Position numbers and translations under genes: made by a program | In this document: positions 23,163 through 29,752 of the stretch, in pieces | Layout: each line of letters opens with the position of its first letter | Numbering within the stretch: position 1 is the first letter of the stretch | Assembly: GCA_021205365.1 (NCBI GenBank) | Contig: JAJPXP010000043.1 | Coordinates: forward strand, 1-64,000 | Direction of reading: 5' to 3' | Source of the DNA: Clostridia bacterium | GTDB lineage: Bacteria; Bacillota; Clostridia; Oscillospirales; Butyricicoccaceae | Length of the DNA: 64,000 bases | The notes under the pieces: generated by a model | What the model saw: only the letters and a program-made list of their open reading frames with translations | What the model was told of the DNA's origin: nothing | Databases searched by the model: none

Positions 23163-24307
23163 GACGACTGAAAAAATGTCTGTCCCTTGTGCTGGTGTTC
23201 TGCCTGTGTCTAGCTGGCTGCGGTACAGCCTCCATATCGCAGCAAACTGGCACATGGTCAGAAATGGAATCCATTGGCAGTATGGATTTGCAGTATGCCA
23301 ATCAGTTCCGTGTGGATTACTATGAAGGCGGTTTTTCCCTCATTACCATCCGTGATACCGATCAATTCCTGGTTGTCCCCAAGGATGCTGACATACCGGA
23401 AGGACTGGGCAATGGTATTACCGTGCTGCAGCAGCCAATTGAAAATATCTATGTGGCGGCATCCTCTGCTATGGACTTATTTGGCGGGCTGGATGCAATA
23501 GACAACGTCCGTATGACCAGTACCAAACAATCTGACTGGAGTCTGCCGGAAGTACAGCAGGCAATAGAGGATGGGGATATCCTCTATGTCGGGAAATACA
23601 ATACACCGGATTACGAACAGGTCCTTTCAGAAAACTGCGGCATGGCAATTGAATCCACGATGATTTATCACAATCCCGAAACCAAAGAACAGCTCGAAAG
23701 CCTCGGCATTCCGGTCATGGTAGAGCATTCCAGCTATGAATCTCATCCATTGGGACGCATGGAATGGATCAAACTCTATGGCCTGCTTCTGGGAAAAACT
23801 GAGGAAGCAGAAGACTTTTTCAACCAGAAGGTAAACCAGTTGGACACCATTCTGACGGAAGAAAGTTCAGGGAAAACCGTTGCATTCTTTTATATCAGCT
23901 CCACTGGTTATGTCAATGTACATAAACCCGGAGATTATATTTCCAAAATGATCGAACTGGCTGGAGGAAGCTATGTGCCTACAGCGGATGATTTGAAGGT
24001 GGAAGAAAATGCGCTGTCCACCATGAACATGCAGATGGAAGCATTTTATGCAGCTGCGCAGGATGCGGACTATATCATCTACAACAGCACGATTGACGGT
24101 GAACTGGATACCATCGACCAGCTGCTGGGAAAAAGCTCCCTGCTCGCAGATTTTAAGGCAGTAAAAAATGGAGATGTCTGGTGCACAGAAAAAAATATGT
24201 TCCAGCAATCCACAGGCGCCGCAGATATGATTTCTGATCTGCATGCCATTGTTACCGATGAAGCGGATAACAGTGACCAGCTTACCTTTTTACATCGTTT
24301 GAAGTAA
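23159..24307 (+). CDS. ABC transporter substrate-binding lipoprotein, BtuF/FepB family
   Basis: 382 residues. The lipobox is CLCLAGC (Cys about 20). The periplasmic-binding-protein-like fold of helical-backbone type is indicated by ITVLQQPIENIYVAASSAMDLF at the first lobe, ILYVGKYNTPDYEQVL, GIPVMVEHSSYESHPLGRMEWIK with the conserved glutamate used to dock the permease, and a second lobe with ALSTMNMQMEAFYAAAQDADY. Cargo for the family is Fe-siderophore, heme or cobalamin; the upstream B12 riboswitch favours a corrinoid. Start overlaps the previous gene by four bases. Confidence 0.82.
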   Translation: MRRLKKCLSLVLVFCLCLAGCGTASISQQTGTWSEMESIGSMDLQYANQFRVDYYEGGFSLITIRDTDQFLVVPKDADIPEGLGNGITVLQQPIENIYVAASSAMDLFGGLDAIDNVRMTSTKQSDWSLPEVQQAIEDGDILYVGKYNTPDYEQVLSENCGMAIESTMIYHNPETKEQLESLGIPVMVEHSSYESHPLGRMEWIKLYGLLLGKTEEAEDFFNQKVNQLDTILTEESSGKTVAFFYISSTGYVNVHKPGDYISKMIELAGGSYVPTADDLKVEENALSTMNMQMEAFYAAAQDADYIIYNSTIDGELDTIDQLLGKSSLLADFKAVKNGDVWCTEKNMFQQSTGAADMISDLHAIVTDEADNSDQLTFLHRLK

Positions 24308-24320
24308 CAGGAGGAATGAC

Positions 24321-25334
24321 ATGAAACAGAAGCGTTCTGTCCGATATGCCATCAGCTATGTTGTGCTGGCAGTGCTTCTCTGCGCTTTGCTCGTCCTGAA
24401 TCTGAATGCAGGCAGTGTCAATCTGTCCATCGGGCAGGTGCTTCGTATTTTAACTGGACACAGCACAGAAAATACAGCGATTATCTGGGAAATCCGCCTC
24501 CCCCGCCTGCTTGCAGCAGCAATTTTAGGCGGAGCACTCTCTGTTTCCGGTTTCCTGCTGCAAACCTTTTTTGCCAATCCGATTGCTGGCCCGTTTGTAC
24601 TGGGTATTTCTTCCGGTGCAAAACTGGTCGTTGCTCTGGTTATGATTTTTTTCCTGGGGCGCGGCATTATCTTAGGCTCTGCTGCATTGATTCTCGCTGC
24701 TTTTGTCGGTTCGATGATTTCCATGGGCTTTATTCTGCTGATATCAAGCCGGGTGAAAAAAATGTCTTTACTGGTTATCAGCGGTGTTATGATCGGCTAT
24801 ATCTGCTCTGCTGTGACAGATTTTGTCGTTACCTTTGCAGATGATTCCAATATCATCAATCTGCACAACTGGTCAATGGGCAGTTTTTCCGGCATGAACT
24901 GGGGCAATGTCAAAACGATGACAGTGGTTGTAGCTGTTTCCCTGATTTTGACCTTCCTGCTGTCCAAGCCAATGGGTGCTTATCAGTTAGGCGAGGTTTA
25001 TGCACAAAATCTTGGCGTCAACATTAAGCTGTTCCGGGTGGAACTGATTGTATTATCAAGTATTTTATCCGCCTGTGTCACCGCTTTTGCCGGACCGATT
25101 TCCTTCGTCGGAATTGCAGTCCCGCATCTGGTAAAAAGCCTGTTCCGCACAGCAAAACCAATTGTCATCATTCCCGCCTGTTTTCTCGGCGGTTCTGTGT
25201 TCTGCCTGTTTTGTGATGTCATTGCACGGACAGTATTTGCACCGACAGAACTCAGTATCAGCTCAGTCACTGCTATTTTCGGCGCACCAATTGTCATTTG
25301 GATGATGCTGCACCGCAACACACGGAAAGGATAA
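24321..25334 (+). CDS. FecCD/BtuC-type ABC transporter permease
   Basis: 337 residues with about ten hydrophobic segments. Family stretches are IIWEIRLPRLLAAAILGGALSVSG near residue 55, NPIAGPFVLGISSGA near residue 85, LHNWSMGSFSG, and FAGPISFVGIAVPHLVKSLF near residue 250, the cytoplasmic coupling helix region. RBS ACAGGAGGAATGACATG. Subunit of a cobalamin/iron-chelate importer with the preceding lipoprotein and following ATPase. Confidence 0.9.
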   Translation: MKQKRSVRYAISYVVLAVLLCALLVLNLNAGSVNLSIGQVLRILTGHSTENTAIIWEIRLPRLLAAAILGGALSVSGFLLQTFFANPIAGPFVLGISSGAKLVVALVMIFFLGRGIILGSAALILAAFVGSMISMGFILLISSRVKKMSLLVISGVMIGYICSAVTDFVVTFADDSNIINLHNWSMGSFSGMNWGNVKTMTVVVAVSLILTFLLSKPMGAYQLGEVYAQNLGVNIKLFRVELIVLSSILSACVTAFAGPISFVGIAVPHLVKSLFRTAKPIVIIPACFLGGSVFCLFCDVIARTVFAPTELSISSVTAIFGAPIVIWMMLHRNTRKG

Positions 25335-25340
25335 AACGCA

Positions 25341-26453
25341 ATGAAAGAAGCGATTCTTCATACGGCAAAGCTTACTGTCGGCTACAACAAAAAAGCGTTA
25401 ATCCATGATATTGAAATCGCTGTCCGTCCGGGACAGATTTTAACCTTAATCGGCCCAAATGGCGCTGGAAAATCCACAATTTTGAAGAGTATCACGCGCC
25501 AGCTGGAACCGATTTCCGGTACGGTGTGGATTCAGAACCAATCGATCCAGCAAATCCATGAGCGGGATTTTGCCCAGACAGTGTCGGTTATGATGACCGG
25601 CTGGACAGAACCAGAGCTGATGCTTTGTGAAGAGGTCGTGGAATCCGGCCGTTTTCCCTATACTGGGCGGCTGGGGCTTTTATCTGCACATGACCACAAT
25701 AAAGTAAAGGAAGCCATGGAGCTGGTACATGTGACAGACTTAGCCGGACGCAATTTCAACTGTATCAGTGACGGGCAGCGACAGCGCGTTATGCTCGCCA
25801 GAGCAATCTGCCAGGAGCCGGATATTCTTGTTTTAGATGAGCCGACTTCTTTTCTTGACATCCGGCATAAGCTGGAGCTGTTATCCATTCTAAAGGAACT
25901 AGTACAGCAGAAGCAGCTTGCTGTTATCATGTCCCTGCATGAAATTGATCTGGCACAGAAGATATCAGATTATGTCCTGTGCATCAAACATGACCGGATT
26001 GACCGCTGTGGAACACCGGAAGAGATTTTTACTGCGGATTACATCCGTCAGCTGTATGGTGTCAACCACGGCAGCTATAACGGTTTTTATGGCTCTCTGG
26101 AGCTGGATGCACCCAGGGGTGAACCGCAAATTTTTGTCATCGGCGGTAGTGGCTCCGGTATTCCGGTTTACCGGAAATTGCAGCGTTCCGACATCCCCTT
26201 CATCGCAGGCATCCTGCATGAAAATGATCTGGATTATCCGGTTGCAAAAGCATTGGCTGCTGAGGTAATCACCGAAGAAGCTTTTGAACCAATCCGTGAA
26301 CCAGCAATCTGGAAGGCAACCGAAGCGATAAGCAGATGCTCCAAGGTTATCTGCTGTCTGGAGCACTTTGGCTCCGGTAATCAGGGAAACCTGCGGCTGT
26401 TAGAGCTGGCAAAGCAGCAGCATAAACACATCACAACAATGGTTATAGTATGA
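25341..26453 (+). CDS. BtuD/FecE-type ABC ATPase with an extra C-terminal domain
   Basis: 370 residues, about 110 longer than usual. The ATPase part has Walker A GPNGAGKST, signature ISDGQRQR (Leu-Ser-Gly-Gly replaced by Ile-Ser-Asp-Gly), Walker B ILVLDEPTSFLD and switch His in SLHEIDLA. From about residue 262 a separate domain starts with the glycine-rich loop IFVIGGSGSGIPVYRKL, then FIAGILHENDLDYPVAKAL and a C-terminal region with CSKVICCLEHFGSGNQGNL. It looks like a Rossmann-type nucleotide or corrinoid binding module, possibly a sensor. It is the last gene of the riboswitch operon, seven bases after the permease gene. Confidence 0.87.
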   Translation: MKEAILHTAKLTVGYNKKALIHDIEIAVRPGQILTLIGPNGAGKSTILKSITRQLEPISGTVWIQNQSIQQIHERDFAQTVSVMMTGWTEPELMLCEEVVESGRFPYTGRLGLLSAHDHNKVKEAMELVHVTDLAGRNFNCISDGQRQRVMLARAICQEPDILVLDEPTSFLDIRHKLELLSILKELVQQKQLAVIMSLHEIDLAQKISDYVLCIKHDRIDRCGTPEEIFTADYIRQLYGVNHGSYNGFYGSLELDAPRGEPQIFVIGGSGSGIPVYRKLQRSDIPFIAGILHENDLDYPVAKALAAEVITEEAFEPIREPAIWKATEAISRCSKVICCLEHFGSGNQGNLRLLELAKQQHKHITTMVIV

Positions 26454-26456
26454 AGA

Positions 26457-26490
26457 AAGACGCCGATATCCGGCGTCTTCTCTATTTTGA
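26457..26490 (+). terminator. Terminator of the cobalamin operon
   Basis: AAGACGCCG-atatc-CGGCGTCTT, then CTCTATTTTG; it begins four bases after the stop codon. Confidence 0.8.
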
Positions 26491-26554
26491 TGTCTTTTCG
26501 CAACTCTTCTTTGAATCGCCCAGCTTTTCTTATATATCCTGTTTTCACTTCAGC

Positions 26555-26583
26555 TTTACAGCTGGAACGAACGATGCTACAAT
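26555..26583 (+). promoter_or_regulatory. Promoter of the AEC transporter gene
   Basis: TTTACA, 17 bases, TACAAT, about 46 bases before the ATG. Confidence 0.65.
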
Positions 26584-26629
26584 AATACTATTCTGTCAAC
26601 AGAAAATACTTTTAGAAAGGAAAACCTGT

Positions 26630-27637
26630 ATGCTCTCCGTTTTTTCCTATGCATTTAACGCAATTGCACCGATTCTGCTTCTGATCCTCCTGGGCTATTA
26701 TCTCAGGATAAAAGAGGTCTTTCCCCTCAGCTTTTTTAAGACAGTGAACCGGTTTGCCTTTCATTTCTGTTTTCCAGCGCTGATGTTTGTCAATCTCTAT
26801 TCTCTGGACAGTATCCGTGAAATTGATATAAAGCTGGTAGCCTATCTGATGACAAGCCTTGTCATCATTACCATAGTTGGTATCATCCTTTCGCAGCTGA
26901 TTACCGATGTTCGAAACCGAAAAGGCGTTCTGATTCAAGCCGGTTTCCGTTCCAACTTCGCTATCATTGGGCTGCCACTATCCGAAGGGCTTCTCGGCCC
27001 TTCCGGAAGTGCATTGTGTGCGACACTGCAGGCACCGACTGTCATTTACTTCAATGTGGTTTCCGTTCTTGCCTTGACCATTTATTCCGACGATGCAACA
27101 TTTCATGTCAAAAAACTTCTGGCGAACGTGGCAAAAAATCCTTTGATCCAAGGCTTATGCGCTGGGGTAATTGCCCTCATCATCCGTGAATGTATCCCTT
27201 GCAATGCCGACGGTTCTCTGGTATTTTCGCTTTCCGGAACCCTGCCATGGCTTTATACGACGCTGGAATATATCGCTCGCATCGCGACTCCGGTCTGCCT
27301 GATTATGCTTGGCGGACAGTTTAATTTTTCTGCTGTCCATGGTATCCGGAAAGAACTGATTTGCGGTGTTTGCATGCGTTTGATTCTGGCTCCGGTGCTG
27401 GGCTTCGGCATGGCATTTGCCGCTGTACATTTCGGCCTGTTGGATTTGTCTCCCAATGCCGTCGGCGTCATGATTGCAGCGTATGGGTCTCCCATTGCCG
27501 TATCCAGCGCAGTGATGGCACAGGAAATGCATGCGGATGATGTCCTTGCGGGACAGATTGTCGTTTGGACTTCCCTGCTGAGCATGATAACCATTTTTGT
27601 TATGGCAGTTCTGTTCCGTTCCATGGGAATACTTTGA
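26630..27637 (+). CDS. AEC (auxin efflux carrier) family transporter
   Basis: 335 residues from MLSVFSYAFN. AAAGGAAAACCTGTATG is the ribosome site; the track ORF runs 60 codons further upstream through the previous terminator and cannot be right. Ten hydrophobic segments in a 5+5 arrangement are seen. Family features are PILLLILLGYYLRI at the N-terminus, FCFPALMFVNLY, GFRSNFAIIGLPLSEGLLG near residue 105, and ARIATPVCLIMLGGQF near residue 220. Bacterial AEC members move malate, lactate or other organic acids. It stands alone between two terminated units, so the substrate cannot be guessed from neighbours. Confidence 0.85.
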   Translation: MLSVFSYAFNAIAPILLLILLGYYLRIKEVFPLSFFKTVNRFAFHFCFPALMFVNLYSLDSIREIDIKLVAYLMTSLVIITIVGIILSQLITDVRNRKGVLIQAGFRSNFAIIGLPLSEGLLGPSGSALCATLQAPTVIYFNVVSVLALTIYSDDATFHVKKLLANVAKNPLIQGLCAGVIALIIRECIPCNADGSLVFSLSGTLPWLYTTLEYIARIATPVCLIMLGGQFNFSAVHGIRKELICGVCMRLILAPVLGFGMAFAAVHFGLLDLSPNAVGVMIAAYGSPIAVSSAVMAQEMHADDVLAGQIVVWTSLLSMITIFVMAVLFRSMGIL

Positions 27638-27726
27638 TAATCAACGAAAAACAGTGTCTGTATATCAGCTGCGTTCTGAAATATTCCTATCGGAATAACG
27701 TCTATTGGAAAGAAAGGTGATCTATC

Positions 27727-27762
27727 GTGAAACGCTGCATTGTATTGACCGGAATAGCATAA
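27727..27762 (+). CDS. Possible 11-residue leader peptide ahead of the acetyltransferase gene
   Basis: GTG-started reading frame coding MKRCIVLTGIA then TAA, preceded by AGAAAGGTGATCTATC, a fair ribosome site. It ends 23 bases before the acetyltransferase start and follows a TATTCC-N4-GGAATA inverted repeat. Short leaders of this kind control some antibiotic-resistance genes by attenuation. Whether this one is translated is unproven. Confidence 0.35.
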   Translation: MKRCIVLTGIA

Positions 27763-27785
27763 AAATTTTATTTCAGGAGGTTACT

Positions 27786-28415
27786 ATGTCTATTCCGGAA
27801 AACACGCTTTATCCCCGCACCGGAGATACGCAAACAATTTATTTAAAAAATGCCATTACGAATCCCAACATCACCGTTGGTGATTTTACAATGTACAACG
27901 ATTTTGTGCATGACCCTGTGCAATTTGAAAAGAATAATGTACTTTACCACTATCCTATCAATCATGACAAGCTAGTGATCGGAAAATTCTGTTCCATCGC
28001 ATGTGGCGCACGATTCCTGTTTACCAGTGCCAATCATACACTTCATTCATTATCTACCTATCCATTCCCTCTATTTTTTGAAGCGTGGGGATTGGATAAA
28101 AAAGATGTTACAAGCGCATGGGACAACCGTGGAAATATCGTGATTGGCAACGATGTATGGATTGGATATGAAGCCGTGATACTATCCGGCGTAACGGTTG
28201 GAGATGGAGCAATTATTGGCTCCTGTGCCGTAGTTACAAAGGATGTACCACCATACACCATTGTTGGAGGTGTTCCCGCCAAACCAATTCGGAAACGCTT
28301 TTCTGATGAAACCATTGCCCATTTGATGGATCTTCAATGGTGGAACTGGTCATACGATAAGATTGCACAAAACATCGAATCAATCCAGTCAGGCAATATA
28401 GAAGCCTTGCAATAA
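27786..28415 (+). CDS. Vat/CatB-like O-acetyltransferase (xenobiotic acetyltransferase, left-handed beta-helix)
   Basis: 209 residues from MSIPENT (TTTCAGGAGGTTACTATG). The sequence follows streptogramin A acetyltransferases closely: LYHYPINHDKLVIGKFCSI, SANHT with the catalytic His, STYPFPLFFEAWG, IVIGNDVWIGYEAVILSG hexapeptide repeats, TIVGGVPAKPIRKRF, and LQWWNWSYDKI near the C-terminus. The enzyme uses acetyl-CoA to acetylate a hydroxyl group; Vat inactivates streptogramin A, and CatB-type relatives inactivate chloramphenicol. Many chromosomal members have unknown substrates, so resistance is possible but not shown. A leader-peptide-like ORF precedes it. Confidence 0.85.
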   Translation: MSIPENTLYPRTGDTQTIYLKNAITNPNITVGDFTMYNDFVHDPVQFEKNNVLYHYPINHDKLVIGKFCSIACGARFLFTSANHTLHSLSTYPFPLFFEAWGLDKKDVTSAWDNRGNIVIGNDVWIGYEAVILSGVTVGDGAIIGSCAVVTKDVPPYTIVGGVPAKPIRKRFSDETIAHLMDLQWWNWSYDKIAQNIESIQSGNIEALQ

Positions 28416-28453
28416 TTCATTTACGCGAATAACATCATATTACAGACCACAAA

Positions 28454-28490
28454 AACGGCGCAGATTACTCTGCGCCGTTATCTTTTTCCA
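28454..28490. terminator. Bidirectional terminator
   Basis: AACGGCGCAGA-ttac-TCTGCGCCGTT, perfect 11-bp stem, followed by ATCTTTTTCC. It separates the acetyltransferase from the converging activase genes. Confidence 0.85.
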
Positions 28491-28495
28491 CTATA

Positions 28496-29752
28496 TTATT
28501 TTGCGTTGGACAGCATCAGCTTAATACGGTTTTCCTGATTGATACGGGATGCGCCCGGATCATAGTCAACGCTGACAATATTGGCATTCGGATACTGCTC
28601 ACGAATCTTACGGATCATACCCTTGCCTGCAATATGGTTTGGCAGACAGCCAAACGGCTGGGTCAGCACAATATTCGGAACATCTTCCTCAATCAGCTCG
28701 ACCATTTCCGCCGGAAGCAGCCAGCCTTCTCCCATTTTAACACCAGGACTGATAATCTTCTGGGATAGCTTGCGTACCTTATCAAATTCCATCATTGGAC
28801 GGAAATGCCCATCCTTTTGGATTGTACGAATCATATCCTTCTGCTTATCCAACAGGAAACGGTATACTGCCTGCATCACAGCCGCACTCTTGACAGAACG
28901 TCCATACAGCTGGAAGTCAATGATACCGTTATAAATACAATACAGGCAGAAGTCCATCAGGCCAGCCAGAACCGGTTCTGTTCCTTCACCCAGCAGGAAC
29001 TTTTCCAAATTGTTATTACCCAATGGGGAAAATTTTACATAAATCTCACCGACGATGCCAACCCGCTTCTTAGAACCAAAGTCCTTGAGTTCAATCTGGG
29101 CAAAACGCTTGCAGATCAAAATATACAGCATCTTGACATGGCTGTAATGGATGAATTTATCTGCCTGGAAATCCTTGGTGATTTTCCGTACCAGATCATC
29201 CACTGCCTTGTCACAGTCACCCTTGCACACTTCATATGGACGGCACTGGTTATAGATATGCATGATGAAATCGCCTAGCAGCACGCCATACGCAACCTGG
29301 ATAAATGCCTTCGGTGTCAGTTTAAAGCCCGGATTTGCATTCTTTTCCAGGCCGGAAAAGTTCAAGGAAATGACCGGAATATAGCCCATACCGTTTTTAA
29401 TTAGTGCCTTGCGCAGCAGATGGATATAATTGGATGCACGGCAGCCACCGCCGGTCTGGGTAATCATAACAGCAACCTTGTGCAGGTCATACTTGCCGGA
29501 TTCCAGCGCATCAATAAACTGGCCGATAACCAGCAGCGCCGGATAGCAGGTATCATTGTGTACATTTTTTAGACCGCATTCTGCAATCTGCGGCCCTTCT
29601 GTTTCCAGAACCTCCATATTATAACCATAGGTTTTCATAATAGAGGTAATCAGCTTCAGCTGTACTGGCAGCATATTCGGAACCAGAATGGTATAATCCT
29701 TTTTCATGTCCTCCGTAAATGGAACATGTGGAAGCTCACGATTTTCCGGCAT
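28496..29752 (-). CDS. 2-hydroxyacyl-CoA dehydratase-like protein (C-terminal part of the large activase system)
   Basis: 418 residues. FTEDMKKDYTILVPNMLPVQL opens a domain related to the HgdB/DUF2229 family. CYPALLVIGQFIDAL, ITQTGGGCRASNY and NIVLTQPFGCLPNHI hold conserved cysteines likely to ligate an iron-sulfur cluster. In many Firmicutes this sequence forms the last third of a protein of about 1,400 residues; here it is a separate gene overlapping the activase gene by 17 bases. GAGGAGGGAAGAAAGAATG provides its own strong ribosome site, so the split looks functional. The physiological substrate of this family is not established. Confidence 0.75.
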   Translation of the reverse strand: MPENRELPHVPFTEDMKKDYTILVPNMLPVQLKLITSIMKTYGYNMEVLETEGPQIAECGLKNVHNDTCYPALLVIGQFIDALESGKYDLHKVAVMITQTGGGCRASNYIHLLRKALIKNGMGYIPVISLNFSGLEKNANPGFKLTPKAFIQVAYGVLLGDFIMHIYNQCRPYEVCKGDCDKAVDDLVRKITKDFQADKFIHYSHVKMLYILICKRFAQIELKDFGSKKRVGIVGEIYVKFSPLGNNNLEKFLLGEGTEPVLAGLMDFCLYCIYNGIIDFQLYGRSVKSAAVMQAVYRFLLDKQKDMIRTIQKDGHFRPMMEFDKVRKLSQKIISPGVKMGEGWLLPAEMVELIEEDVPNIVLTQPFGCLPNHIAGKGMIRKIREQYPNANIVSVDYDPGASRINQENRIKLMLSNAK

